DNA of 51,173 nucleotides from contig JAFAXX010000186.1 of NCBI GenBank assembly GCA_019240655.1, positions 1 to 51,173 of the forward strand, in the 5' to 3' direction. The position numbers and the translations under genes were made by a program. Source of the DNA: Solirubrobacterales bacterium. Lineage in GTDB: Bacteria; Actinomycetota; Thermoleophilia; Solirubrobacterales; Solirubrobacteraceae. Below the pieces are notes generated by a model, which was not told the origin of the DNA, ran no database searches, and saw only the letters and a program-made list of their open reading frames with translations. This document shows, piece after piece, positions 8,051 to 16,609 of the stretch (positions are counted from its first letter, which is position 1; every line of letters starts with the position of its first letter).

Positions 8051-8130
8051 CGGCCCTTGCGGTCGGTCAGCTGCCCTTGCGGTAGGTCAGCTGCTCTTGC
8101 GGTCGGTCAGCTGCTCTTGCGGTCGGTCAG
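8051..8130. repeat. Four tandem copies of a 20-bp unit
   Basis: The unit is CTGCTCTTGCGGTCGGTCAG. The four copies run 8051-8070, 8071-8090, 8091-8110 and 8111-8130; the first two differ at a few positions and the last two are identical. It lies in the non-coding gap between the hydrolase start and the end of the arylsulfotransferase-like gene. Confidence 0.92.
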
Positions 8131-8155
8131 CTTCATCCCGCGGTGATCACGGTGC

Positions 8156-10606
8156 TCAGCTGAAGCCGACGAGCCCGACCTGCGCGTCGGTGGGGGCGCC
8201 CGTGCCGCTGAGACTGACGTGGGCTCCGAGCTGGTTTCCGGCCGCGCCCGCCAACAGCCGTCGGCCCGCCGACGTGAGCGAGAAGGTCAGATACCCGGCC
8301 TCCCCCGGGCCGAGGAACTCGGCGCCGGTCCGGGCGAGGGCTGTCCGCCCCGCGGAGATCGTCGTCCGCGCCAGGCACGACGAACTCTGGGGACAGTAGG
8401 CGAGAATCCCCCCCACGCCGTCCGCGGAGACGAAATCTGTCAGGCCGAGCAGCCGCAATCCGCCGGTCTGCGTGACGCCGCGCCTCGGGCCTCGCCCGGC
8501 GGTCGAGAACGGCACCAGGTTGAAGTTTGCGCCGGCGGTCGGCCCGGACGCGTCGGCGAGGTCGATCCGCACGGCGAGCCGCCGGCTCCGTGCACCGCGC
8601 AGCAGCCGCTGGCCTGTGGAGGAGAGCTGGAAGTACACCACGCCGGCGCTGTTTGGCGCGATGGCCTCCCTGCCGCTCCGTGCGATCACCGTTCGCCCGG
8701 CGGACACCGTGGCGGCGATGTGGCAGCGATGACGGGCAAAGCAGCTCGCCGGCACGCCGGCGAACCCCGTCCGGGCGACGAACACGCTCCGTCCGTACAG
8801 CGCGATGTGCGCCGGCGTCGCCTTCGCCGGCGAGCTCGCGAGCACCTGGTCGGAGGCGCCGAGCGCCCGGACCGCGAGGTACGGGGCCACGGTATGTAGC
8901 ATGACGTCGGTCTCGAAGCCGCGCTTGCGGCTGCGGCCGACCGGGGCCAGCGCGGCTGGGCTGGACCCGGCGAGGACCTGCCACGCGGCCACGTCGGTGG
9001 CGCCGTTCCAGCTTGCGTACAGAGAGAGCGAACCGTCGGAGTTCGGCGAAACCGCGAGCGACGGCGCGGTCAGAGGCTGGGAGCTCCAGGGAAACCGATA
9101 GGCGCGGTATGTGGAGGTTGGGACGTTGAAGTGCGCATCGAATATCTGCTGGCCGGCGGCGGTGTCCTCGGAGAAGTATGGCTGCTGGCCCCAGCCGAGG
9201 AACACGTTGCCGGTGGGCAGCACCTGTGCGCTGCCTTCGAAGTTCGCCGAGATCGGCGGCGTGTGGTCGTACTCCCTGACCAGCGTCGCCGTCAGGTGCC
9301 GGGTGTCGATCCGCACTCGCAGCCCGCGCGAGTACGGGTGGACCTGCGGTGGACCGCCGCCGTCGTCGAACATCGTGATCGTCCCGTCGGGCTGTGGGAT
9401 CGCGTCGTGCTGACCCCAGGAGGACGTGGACGGTCCCATCTTGAAGCGGGGGCTCTTGCCGCCGAGCGTCCAGATCACGGCGCCGGTCGAATGGTTGATG
9501 TCGTACACGGCGGAGGTGTCCCGCATCGAGACGACCAGGTTCCCCGAGGCGTCGGGCAAGATTGAGTTCACGTGATAGGGATCGAAGATGTAGCCGGGGC
9601 TCTTGGGCGTGAAGTACGACTGGCTCGTCGGTACGTGGTCGAGGGCGTGCCATTCGAACAGGACGAGGCCGGTCTGGATGTCGATCTCCTGAATGACCGA
9701 GTCGATTGTCGGCTTGGCGACGCCCGGGAGGGTGACCGGCGAGGCGGCGGCGATGTACGCGTCGCCCTGAGGAGTGACCAGGAACTCGTGCAGGTCGGCG
9801 TCGAGGCCGTTGGCGGCCTTGACCGTGGTGATCAGGCGGTAGTTCCGATCGAAGATCACTCCCTCCCCGTGCCCGAACCCGGAGTTCGAGTTGCCCTGCC
9901 ACCACGTCAGCACCGGTTGGCCGTACAGGTTCTGCACGCGGAAGTCGCTGATCAGCGTGCTGGTCGCGACCGGGTAGGGCAGGAACCACACCAGGTTGCC
10001 CTGGGGATCGAGAATCATCGGGCCGTTCTGCACCGGTCCGAACTGGGGCGTGACGAAGATGTCGCCCTCGGACGCCGGCGCCGAGTTCTCCGTCACTGTC
10101 AGCGCGGCCGGCTGCAGGTCGGCGCGGGAGCGGAAGCGCTGGACGCCGTTGCTGCCGGCGGATACGAGCGGAAGCTTTGCGTATGGGATCGGCGGCGCGG
10201 AGTGGGCGATCCGAAAGCTGAACCTGCCGCCCTTGCCCCCGAGGATGTTCAGCCCCGTCGACACGGTGACCGTCTCCCCCGCCGCGAACGGCTTGTCAGG
10301 CAGGAAGCTCGCGCCTTGGCCGTCGGAATCGGCGGCGATCCGGCCCGTGTGGGCGCCGGTGACCGAGCCGACCACGGTGAGCGCCCCGATCGCCGCCGGC
10401 GCGACGCCCCGGATGGCGATCTGGGTCCCGGCCAGGTTGTAGCGGGTGCCGGGCGACGGGAACACCGAGACCGCTGTGGCAGCGTCGGCTGGATTCGGCA
10501 GCATGCACGCCGCCAGGGCGACCACGGCGAATGCGGTCGCGAGCCGGGCCGGGTGCAGCCGGCCGTGACGTCGGGGATGGGCGGGGAGCGCGTTCGTCGT
10601 CTTCAT
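8156..10606 (-). CDS. Secreted arylsulfotransferase-like (ASST) protein with duplicated C-terminal module
   Basis: The 816-residue product begins with a signal peptide (Arg/His-rich, then A-T-A-F-A-V-V-A-L-A-A and an A-D-A-A cleavage region). Residues about 170-560 resemble the arylsulfotransferase beta-propeller, with His-bearing motifs D-L-H-E-F (about 272), P-Y-H-V-N-S (about 344) and W-G-Q-H-D-A (about 399) at the places where ASST enzymes carry catalytic His. The C-terminal third has two related modules of about 110 residues, each with a Cys pair, S-A-G-R-T, and G-x-R-L-L-x-G-A, ending L-V-P-F-S and L-V-G-F-S. The ATG at 10606 is preferred to GTG 10618. It may transfer sulfate between phenols or act only as a surface propeller. 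Confidence 0.8.
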   Translation of the reverse strand: MKTTNALPAHPRRHGRLHPARLATAFAVVALAACMLPNPADAATAVSVFPSPGTRYNLAGTQIAIRGVAPAAIGALTVVGSVTGAHTGRIAADSDGQGASFLPDKPFAAGETVTVSTGLNILGGKGGRFSFRIAHSAPPIPYAKLPLVSAGSNGVQRFRSRADLQPAALTVTENSAPASEGDIFVTPQFGPVQNGPMILDPQGNLVWFLPYPVATSTLISDFRVQNLYGQPVLTWWQGNSNSGFGHGEGVIFDRNYRLITTVKAANGLDADLHEFLVTPQGDAYIAAASPVTLPGVAKPTIDSVIQEIDIQTGLVLFEWHALDHVPTSQSYFTPKSPGYIFDPYHVNSILPDASGNLVVSMRDTSAVYDINHSTGAVIWTLGGKSPRFKMGPSTSSWGQHDAIPQPDGTITMFDDGGGPPQVHPYSRGLRVRIDTRHLTATLVREYDHTPPISANFEGSAQVLPTGNVFLGWGQQPYFSEDTAAGQQIFDAHFNVPTSTYRAYRFPWSSQPLTAPSLAVSPNSDGSLSLYASWNGATDVAAWQVLAGSSPAALAPVGRSRKRGFETDVMLHTVAPYLAVRALGASDQVLASSPAKATPAHIALYGRSVFVARTGFAGVPASCFARHRCHIAATVSAGRTVIARSGREAIAPNSAGVVYFQLSSTGQRLLRGARSRRLAVRIDLADASGPTAGANFNLVPFSTAGRGPRRGVTQTGGLRLLGLTDFVSADGVGGILAYCPQSSSCLARTTISAGRTALARTGAEFLGPGEAGYLTFSLTSAGRRLLAGAAGNQLGAHVSLSGTGAPTDAQVGLVGFS

Positions 10607-10913
10607 GTCAGTTCTCACTACCGCCGCCGATGGCGGCTGTCAGGCTGGATGCGGCAGGCTTGCGCAAATCGCAACCCGCTGCGATCGGCACAGTTGCGCG
10701 CGCTGGATCTGGGTAGGTCCGTATTCTGACCACACCATTTCTGAGGCGATCGTGACCGCTGGTGGCGGGGCTCGAGGCCTCTTGCGCAGACAGCCGCCCA
10801 GGCGCATGTCTCGGGCCGATCTGCGGCCTTGCCCGGGTCGACCCACCCCTGGTCGCCACCCACGCTGCCCCGCCACCCCGGGCGGCGCGGCCCGAACGCT
10901 ACGATCGAGCCCG
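10607..10913. other. Divergent intergenic region, 307 bases
   Basis: This gap separates the arylsulfotransferase-like gene from a small membrane protein gene. It holds a short GC hairpin at 10623-10637 (GCCGCC-GAT-GGCGGC) next to the arylsulfotransferase start and a TACGAT -10 candidate at the far end. I see no open frame with coding bias. Confidence 0.5.
10900..10905 (+). promoter_or_regulatory. -10 element for leaderless transcript
   Basis: TACGAT lies eight bases before the ATG at 10914 and there is no Shine-Dalgarno, so transcription probably starts at or next to the start codon. Confidence 0.5.
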
Positions 10914-11276
10914 ATGGAGTTGGTGGCGCTCCTCAGCGGCGGGCGCGGCGCGATTGGCGCCGGCGCCTGGATCCTGCCGCGGGTCGCCGGGCGCCTGTTC
11001 GGCGTCGACGCCGAGCGCAACCCGCAGCTTCCGTTCGTCGTCCGCCTGTTCGCTGTGCGCGACCTCGCGCTCGCGGCCGGGCTCGCGCTCAGCGGCCGGG
11101 GGGGCCGGCGCGCGTGGCTGCAGATGGGCATCCTCAGCGACGGCGCCGACGCGCTCGCGGCGCTCCTGGCCGCCCGTGCGGGCATGCTCTCCACCCCGGC
11201 GACGATGGCGGTCAGCGCCTCCGCGCTGGGCGGCGTCGGCCTTGGCGCCGCCGCCCTGCAGAGCACCGCCCGATGA
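10914..11276 (+). CDS. Small membrane protein, DUF4267-like
   Basis: The 120-residue product has three or four hydrophobic segments and the pattern G-A-G-A-W-I-L-P-R-V-A-G-R-L-F-G, then V-R-L-F-A-V-R-D-L-A-L-A. This resembles DUF4267-type membrane proteins of actinobacteria. No function is known to me. The start is chosen for the TACGAT hexamer eight bases upstream and because codon bias begins there. It converges on the MFS gene, with a tandem repeat in the gap between the two. Confidence 0.65.
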   Translation: MELVALLSGGRGAIGAGAWILPRVAGRLFGVDAERNPQLPFVVRLFAVRDLALAAGLALSGRGGRRAWLQMGILSDGADALAALLAARAGMLSTPATMAVSASALGGVGLGAAALQSTAR

Positions 11277-11286
11277 CGTGACCGCG

Positions 11287-11365
11287 GCGCGCCGCCCTGG
11301 ACCGGCTCAGGCCGCGCGCCGCCCTGGACCGGCTCAGGCCGCGCGCCGCCCGGACGGCTCAGGCC
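11287..11365. repeat. 27-bp tandem repeat, three copies, at the 3' end of the MFS gene
   Basis: Copies 11287-11313 and 11314-11340 are identical 27-mers beginning GCGCGCCGCCCTGGACCGGC. The third copy, 11341-11365, is shortened by two bases and contains the MFS stop codon. The array fills the gap between two convergent genes. Confidence 0.9.
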
Positions 11366-12654
11366 AGCGCTCCGGCGGTGTGGCGATCGGCTTCGACGGG
11401 CGTGATATCCTCCAGCCGGTCGACTTCGGCCAGGGCCGGGAACAACCGCCTCCAGGACAGCGCGATCAGCATCGTCATCACCCCGCCGCCGACGACGGCC
11501 GGAACCGTCCCGACCAGCCACGCGGCGAGCCCCGACTCGAACGCGCCGAGCTGGTTCGAGGCGCTGATGAACACCATCTCGACGGCGTTGACGCGGCCGC
11601 GCAGCCGGTCGGGGGTCGCCAGCGCCACCGTGGTCGAGCGGATGTTCATGCTGTAGAGGTCGACGAACCCGCCCACGGCGAGCGCCAGCATCGAGAGCGC
11701 GAACGTCCGCGAGAGGCCGAACACCACGATGCTGGCGCCGTACAGCCCGACCACCACGAGGAGCGTCCGTCCCGCCCGGCCCGCAAGCGGGCGCCGGGTC
11801 AGCACGGCGGCTCCGACCAGCGCCCCGACCGCCGGCGCGGCGCGCAGCACCCCGAGCCCCGTCGCCCCGACGTGGAGGATCGAGCGGGCGAAGATCGGCA
11901 GCAGGGCGACCGCACCGCCGAACAGCACAGCGAGAAGATCGAGGAGGATCGCCCCGAGCAGGACCTGCGTACGCCCGACGAAGCGCAGGCCCTCGAGCAC
12001 GCTCTCGAGGCTGGCTGCCTGCCTCGCCTCGGGAACGTCGGCGGCCGGAGCGGGGTGCATCGCGATCACGCTGAACGACGCGAGAAGGCAGCTCGCGCAG
12101 GCCAGCAGGTAGACCACCACGGGCGAGACCCCGTAGAGCAGGCCGCCGAGTGCCGGACCGACCACCTGCGCCCCCTGTGAGGCGATCGCGCGCAGGTTCA
12201 TCGCGCTGGGCAGCAGCTCCGCGGTGACCAGCGTCGGTGGCATGGCTCGCGCGGCCGGGGTGCCGAGCGACATCGCGACGCCGGCCGCGAGCGCGAGCGC
12301 CAGGTACGGCCACACCAGGGTGGTGTGCGAGGAGCTCACGAGCGCCAATCCGGCGCCGACGCCGGCACCGAGCAGCAGGGATCCCGCGAACACCAAGCGG
12401 CGCGGGGCGCGATCGGCGAGCTGGCCGGCCGGCAGCGCGAGCACGAACATCGGCACGAACTCGGCCAGGCCGATCCAGCCGAGATCGAGCGCGCTGCGGT
12501 GCAAGGCGTACACCTCCCAGCCGATCGCCACCTCCAGCATCTGCAGGCTGGTGTTCATCCCGGCCTGTGCCAGCCACCAGAGCCGGAAGTCGCGCTCTGC
12601 CAGCGCAGGACCGAAGCGCGTCAGACCGCGCGCTTTCACCCGGGAATCACGCAC
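11359..12654 (-). CDS. MFS transporter, EntS-like exporter family
   Basis: The 431-residue product has about 12 hydrophobic segments and MFS motif A-like G-Q-L-A-D-R-A-P-R-R-L between helices 2 and 3. The N-terminus (F-R-L-W-W-L-A-Q-A-G) and the general build match the MFS_3/enterobactin-exporter group, proton-driven efflux pumps for siderophores or drugs. The substrate is unknown. GTG 12654 is taken as start, with GTG 12639 also possible; TAGGCT lies just upstream and no ribosome binding site is seen. The stop codon lies inside the third copy of a 27-bp repeat. Confidence 0.82.
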   Translation of the reverse strand: MRDSRVKARGLTRFGPALAERDFRLWWLAQAGMNTSLQMLEVAIGWEVYALHRSALDLGWIGLAEFVPMFVLALPAGQLADRAPRRLVFAGSLLLGAGVGAGLALVSSSHTTLVWPYLALALAAGVAMSLGTPAARAMPPTLVTAELLPSAMNLRAIASQGAQVVGPALGGLLYGVSPVVVYLLACASCLLASFSVIAMHPAPAADVPEARQAASLESVLEGLRFVGRTQVLLGAILLDLLAVLFGGAVALLPIFARSILHVGATGLGVLRAAPAVGALVGAAVLTRRPLAGRAGRTLLVVVGLYGASIVVFGLSRTFALSMLALAVGGFVDLYSMNIRSTTVALATPDRLRGRVNAVEMVFISASNQLGAFESGLAAWLVGTVPAVVGGGVMTMLIALSWRRLFPALAEVDRLEDITPVEADRHTAGALA

Positions 12655-12757
12655 TCAGCCTAGCCGGGCGCCTTCGTTTGTCGCGGGTCAGCGCCGGGTA
12701 CACGGTCGTCAGGCAGGGCGGCGCACGCCACCGGAGCCAGCACGAGAGGAGCAGTGA

Positions 12758-12925
12758 ATGTCAGACAAGAACGTTGACGAGGGCAAGGGCAGAGTCAAGG
12801 AGGCGGCCGGCTCGCTGACCGGCGATCAGAGCCTCAAGAACGAGGGCAAGGTTGACCAGGCCAAGGCCTCGGTGAAGGACAGCGTCGACAAGGTCGCCGA
12901 CAAGGTGACCGGCGAGAACGAGTAG
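12758..12925 (+). CDS. CsbD-family small stress protein
   Basis: This gene codes for 55 residues: S-D-K-N-V-D-E-G-K-G-R-V-K-E-A-A-G, then L-T-G-D and K-V-D-Q-A-K, the CsbD pattern of a short, Lys/Glu-rich, alpha-helical protein. CsbD proteins are induced by general stress and have no known biochemical activity. The ATG follows a GAGAGGAG ribosome binding site by six bases. A GC hairpin at 12947-12972 follows the stop. Confidence 0.88.
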   Translation: MSDKNVDEGKGRVKEAAGSLTGDQSLKNEGKVDQAKASVKDSVDKVADKVTGENE

Positions 12926-12946
12926 CCGGCACGAGCTTTTTGAGGG

Positions 12947-12972
12947 CGGTCGGCTGCCTTCGCAGCCGACCG
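12947..12972 (+). terminator. Stem-loop after csbD
   Basis: CGGTCGGCTGC and GCAGCCGACCG form a perfect 11-bp stem around the loop CTTC, starting 21 bases after the csbD stop. No T-run follows, so it is an intrinsic-terminator-like hairpin without a U-tract, common in high-GC actinobacteria. Confidence 0.6.
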
Positions 12973-13034
12973 TCGGCGTGGCGCACCTGACCCCGAGCTG
13001 ACCGCGGGCCGGTCAACCAGGATCCTGGGCGCGG

Positions 13035-14432
13035 ATGGGCGACTCCGGCCGGCCAAGCGACCCTCTCGGGCTCGAGGCCGAGGCGATGCGCCGCCTCGGG
13101 CACTGGGTCGTCGACCAGGTGGTCGACCACTTCGAGCGGGGGCCGGACGGTCCGGCGATCCGCACCGGCGGAGCCGAGGACCTGTGGTCGGCGCTCGGGG
13201 GAGCGGTCCCCGAGGAGCCCGGAGACCCACTGGCGGCAATGAGCACGCTCGTGGACGTGGCGCTGGCCAACATGCAGCACGTCGATCATCCGCGGTACTT
13301 CGCGCGCGTGCCGAACGCCGCCTCGTTCGCCGGCGTTCTCGGCGAGTGGCTCGGCGTCGGCTTCAACGCGCTCGCCACCTCCTGGGCCGGCGGGTCCGGA
13401 CCGGCCACGGTCGAGCTCGTGGTGCTCGAGTGGCTGCGCGGCCTGCTCGGGCTTGACGTCGGCACTGAGGGGGTTCTGACCAGCGGTGGGTCTCTGGCCA
13501 ACCTGATGGGCCTGGCCGTGGCCCGGCGAAGCGTCGGCGTGGGGGTGGCCTACCTGTCTGACCAGACCCACGCGTCGATCGGGCGCGGCCTCGGCGCGCT
13601 CGGCTTCGCCCCCGGGCAGATCAGGGTGCTGGAGAGCGATGCGCGGTTTCGGCTCTCGGTTGACGCCGTGGCGGCCGCGGTCTCCGCCGACCGCTCGGCC
13701 GGGCTTCGGCCCGGCTTCGTCGTCGCCACCGCCGGAACGACCAATTCAGGCGCCGTCGATCCGCTGCCTGGCCTCGCCGGGCTCTGCGCCCGCGAGGGCT
13801 TGTGGTTGCACGTCGACGGGGCGTACGGGGCGCCGGCGGCGCTCTGCCAGCCCGGACGCAGCGTCCTGCCCGGACTCGAGCTTGCCGACTCCCTCGTCCT
13901 CGATCCCCACAAGTGGCTGTTTCAGCCCTATGACGTCGGCTGCCTGTTCGTTCGCCGCCCCGGCGAGCTCGAGCGGACGTTCGCCATGACCCCGGAGTAC
14001 CTCGCCGACACCCGCGCCGGTCACGGCGAGGTCGACTTTCGCAACCGGACGCTCGAGCTCACCCGGCGAGCGCGCGCGCTCAAGCTGTGGCTGACCTTTC
14101 GCACCTACGGGGCGCATGGCATCCGGGCCGCGATCGCCCGCTGCCTCGAACTCGCCGAGCACGCCGAGCGGCTGCTGCGCGCCGACTCCCGCTGGGAGGT
14201 CGTGACCCCCGCCCAGCTCGCCATCGTCACCTTCGCGCGGCGCGGCGCGGCGGCCGGCGAGCACGCCGCGCGGGTGGCCGCGCTCGCCCGCGATGGGTAC
14301 GCCGCCGTGACCAGCACCACGCTGCGCGACCGCTCAGTGCTCCGGTTGTGCACGATCAATCCGCGGAGCACCGAGGAGGACATCGCCTCCACGCTGGAGC
14401 TGCTGCTCGCGGATCTGCACACGCGCGGGTGA
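13035..14432 (+). CDS. PLP-dependent group II amino acid decarboxylase
   Basis: The 465-residue protein matches aromatic-L-amino-acid/glutamate-type decarboxylases. It has H-P-R-Y-F-A-R in the substrate-binding entry region, T-S-G-G-S-L-A-N-L, the cofactor segment H-V-D-G-A-Y-G-A, and D-P-H-K-W-L-F with the PLP Lys at about residue 293. The group converts aromatic amino acids to amines such as tyramine, tryptamine or phenylethylamine; the substrate cannot be fixed here. The ATG is taken where family similarity begins; no strong ribosome binding site is seen. It precedes the ABC exporter by 94 bases on the same strand. Confidence 0.9.
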   Translation: MGDSGRPSDPLGLEAEAMRRLGHWVVDQVVDHFERGPDGPAIRTGGAEDLWSALGGAVPEEPGDPLAAMSTLVDVALANMQHVDHPRYFARVPNAASFAGVLGEWLGVGFNALATSWAGGSGPATVELVVLEWLRGLLGLDVGTEGVLTSGGSLANLMGLAVARRSVGVGVAYLSDQTHASIGRGLGALGFAPGQIRVLESDARFRLSVDAVAAAVSADRSAGLRPGFVVATAGTTNSGAVDPLPGLAGLCAREGLWLHVDGAYGAPAALCQPGRSVLPGLELADSLVLDPHKWLFQPYDVGCLFVRRPGELERTFAMTPEYLADTRAGHGEVDFRNRTLELTRRARALKLWLTFRTYGAHGIRAAIARCLELAEHAERLLRADSRWEVVTPAQLAIVTFARRGAAAGEHAARVAALARDGYAAVTSTTLRDRSVLRLCTINPRSTEEDIASTLELLLADLHTRG

Positions 14433-14526
14433 CGATCGGGCGGCGGCCATTCCGGCCGCCGCGTACGCTGACCCGACGGACGCGATGAGTCCCGCCGCCT
14501 GCGCGGGTCTCACCGCGTAGGAGAGC

Positions 14527-15420
14527 ATGACCGGGACATCGGCAATCACCGTGCACGGCTTCGTGAAGCGATTCGGCTCGCTCGCGGCGGTCGACGGACT
14601 CGACCTCGAGGTGCCGTTCGGGGCCTGCGTTGGCCTCCTCGGCCCGAATGGCGCGGGCAAGTCGACGACGATGAAGGCGCTGACCGCCCAGGTGATCCCT
14701 GACGAGGGCGCGATCGAGGTGCTCGGCTACCGCCTCCCGGACGACTCCAAGCAGGCCCGCGCCGAGATGGGCGTTGTGCCCCAGCTCGACAACCTCGACG
14801 TGTCGCTCACCGTCGAGCAGAACCTACTCGTGTTCGCCTACCTCTACCGCGTCCCCGCCGGGGAGCGCCGGCGGGCGATCGAGCACGCGCTCGCGCTGGC
14901 GAACCTGCGCGACCGGCGCGCCTCGAAGGTCGACCAGCTGAGCGGTGGCATGCGCCGCCGGCTGCTGATCGCCCGCGGCCTGCTGCACCGCCCCCGCCTG
15001 CTCCTGCTCGACGAGCCGACCGTCGGGCTCGACCCTCAGGTGCGCCAGGAGCTGTGGGCGCTGATCGATCGGCTGCGCACGGAGGGCGTCTCGATCCTGA
15101 TGAGCACTCACTACATCGAGGAGGCGGAGCGGCTGTGTGACACCGTGACGATCATGTCCCACGGCAAGGCCGTGGCGGTCGGGCCGCCGCAGGCCCTGAT
15201 CCGCGCGCACGCCGGTCGCCAGGCGGTCGAGGTCTACGGCTCGCCGGCCCGGCTGACCGAGGTCGAGGCGACGGCGCGCCGGCGCGGCTGGCCCAGCCGC
15301 CGGACGGGGACCTCCGTGTCAATCCTCGGCGGCGACGGTGCCGTCGAGCTCGACGGCGAGCGCCGCGTCACCAACCTCGAGGACGTATTCGTCCTGCTGA
15401 CCGGAGAGGAGATCGACTGA
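14527..15420 (+). CDS. ABC-2 exporter ATPase (NodI/DrrA type)
   Basis: The 297-residue ABC ATPase has Walker A G-P-N-G-A-G-K-S-T, signature L-S-G-G-M-R-R-R-L, Walker B L-L-L-L-D-E-P-T-V-G-L-D and the switch region S-T-H-Y-I-E-E-A. The C-terminal extension of about 80 residues is usual for DrrA/NodI exporters of lipids, polyketides or lipo-oligosaccharides. A TAGGAGAG ribosome binding site precedes the ATG. Its TGA overlaps the ATG of the permease by one base, so the pair is one transporter. Confidence 0.92.
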   Translation: MTGTSAITVHGFVKRFGSLAAVDGLDLEVPFGACVGLLGPNGAGKSTTMKALTAQVIPDEGAIEVLGYRLPDDSKQARAEMGVVPQLDNLDVSLTVEQNLLVFAYLYRVPAGERRRAIEHALALANLRDRRASKVDQLSGGMRRRLLIARGLLHRPRLLLLDEPTVGLDPQVRQELWALIDRLRTEGVSILMSTHYIEEAERLCDTVTIMSHGKAVAVGPPQALIRAHAGRQAVEVYGSPARLTEVEATARRRGWPSRRTGTSVSILGGDGAVELDGERRVTNLEDVFVLLTGEEID

Positions 15421-16208
15421 TGGCCACTAGCCGCCGGCGCCTCGGTCGCCTGGAACGCGCCGCGCTCCAGGGCGTGATGGTTCGAGAGGTGGTCAACTTC
15501 TCGTCCTTCTGGCGCTCCTCCACGTTCTCCTCGACCGTCGACCCGACGATCTATCTGCTCGCCTTCGGACTGGGCTTCGGCTCGCTCGTGACCCGGGTGG
15601 CCGGCCACACCTACATCGAGTTCGTGGGCACCGGGATCGTCGCCACCACGGTGCTGTTCTCGGGCGCCTTCACCGCGATGTACTCGACGTTCATCAAGTA
15701 CAAGTTCCAGCACACCTACGACGCGATCATCGCCGCCCCGGTCGACACCGAGGAGCTGGTCACCGGCGAGGCGTTGTGGGTCGCCGTCCGCACCGGCGTC
15801 TACGGGTGCGTGCCGATGCTCGTCGCGGTCGCGTTCGGGCTCGCGCCGAGCTGGGGCATGCTGCTCGTCCCGCTGATCGCCGCCCTAGCCGGCTTCGGCT
15901 GGGCGGCGTTCGGCATTTTCGTCGCCGCCCGCGTCTCGAAGATCGAAAGCTTCTCCTACTGGCAGAGCGGCCTGCTGACGCCGATGTTCCTGGTCGCCGG
16001 GACGTTCTTTCCGCTCACCGCTCTCCCGCACTGGGCCCAGGTGGTCGGCAACTTCAACCCCCTGTTCCACTGCGTCCAGCTGGTCCGCCACGCGGTGTTC
16101 GGCACCGAGGGAATTGCCGACCTCGGCCACCTGGCCTTCCTGATCGGCTTCGCCCTGGCGTTCTGGCGACTGGCGATCCGCCACATGGAGCGCAAGCTGA
16201 TCCTGTGA
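15420..16208 (+). CDS. ABC-2 exporter permease (NodJ/DrrB type)
   Basis: The 262-residue product has six predicted helices and the ABC-2 signature: Y-I-E-F-V-G-T-G-I-V-A-T-T in the first third, and F-L-V-A-G-T-F-F-P-L-T-A-L-P-H-W near the end, closely like NodJ. It forms the membrane part of the exporter with the preceding ATPase; the stop/start overlap (TGATG) supports coupling. Exported substrate unknown. A third gene is attached at its 3' end by a GTGA overlap. Confidence 0.92.
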   Translation: MATSRRRLGRLERAALQGVMVREVVNFSSFWRSSTFSSTVDPTIYLLAFGLGFGSLVTRVAGHTYIEFVGTGIVATTVLFSGAFTAMYSTFIKYKFQHTYDAIIAAPVDTEELVTGEALWVAVRTGVYGCVPMLVAVAFGLAPSWGMLLVPLIAALAGFGWAAFGIFVAARVSKIESFSYWQSGLLTPMFLVAGTFFPLTALPHWAQVVGNFNPLFHCVQLVRHAVFGTEGIADLGHLAFLIGFALAFWRLAIRHMERKLIL

Positions 16209-16609
16209 GACGGCCGGACGCCCGTGCCGTCCTCGCCCGTGCCGTCCTCGCCCGCGCCGTCCTCACGCGCGCCGTCCTCACGCGCGCCAAGGCGCGCCTC
16301 GACCCGCTCGAGCTCTACGCCCGCCCGGTCGACATCGACCGAGTCATGGTGCTCGCCGCGCCCTGGCTCTTCCGCCTGCCGTGGTTTCGCCGCTTCGACG
16401 GCTACGCGATGTGGAACCTGATCCTCCTGCGCTCGCGGCGCCTGGGCAGCGACGAGGATCTGGTTTGCCACGAGCTCTGCCACGTCTGGCAGATGCAGCA
16501 TCACCCGATGCGGATGCCGCTGTCGTACCTGCGCCGGGGATACGCCGCCAATCCGTATGAGGAGGAGGCTCGGCGGGCCGCCGCCTCGCGCGGGCCGCTC
16601 AGCCGATGA
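16205..16609 (+). CDS. Small HELCH-motif protein coupled to the ABC exporter
   Basis: No family name is certain. The 134-residue frame starts at GTG 16205, overlapping the permease stop as GTGA. The first part is a run of five-residue repeats (A-V-L-A-R, twice, then A-V-L-T-R, twice) encoded by a 15-bp tandem repeat. The conserved part follows: a short hydrophobic segment, then C-H-E-L-C-H-V-W-Q at residues 88-96, which resembles the zinc-peptidase motif HExxH, and N-P-Y-E-E-E-A with Glu residues that could be the third ligand. It may be a very small metalloprotein. Its end overlaps the convergent P450 gene by 11 bases. Confidence 0.6.
   Translation: MRRPDARAVLARAVLARAVLTRAVLTRAKARLDPLELYARPVDIDRVMVLAAPWLFRLPWFRRFDGYAMWNLILLRSRRLGSDEDLVCHELCHVWQMQHHPMRMPLSYLRRGYAANPYEEEARRAAASRGPLSR
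16226..16285. repeat. 15-bp tandem repeat, four copies, in frame
   Basis: Copies at 16226, 16241, 16256 and 16271 follow GCCGTCCTCGCCCGT, drifting to GCCGTCCTCACGCGC in the last two. The unit is five codons long, so the array adds pentapeptides without a frameshift. Confidence 0.92.

Noticed and set aside
8051..8130. Could the 20-bp array be a CRISPR?
   Set aside because: Units are directly adjacent with no spacers, and no cas gene is in the window.
9572..10729. A 385-codon frame antisense to the arylsulfotransferase-like gene
   Set aside because: Low-complexity Arg/Gly/Val composition; the opposite strand has a signal peptide and clear domain motifs.
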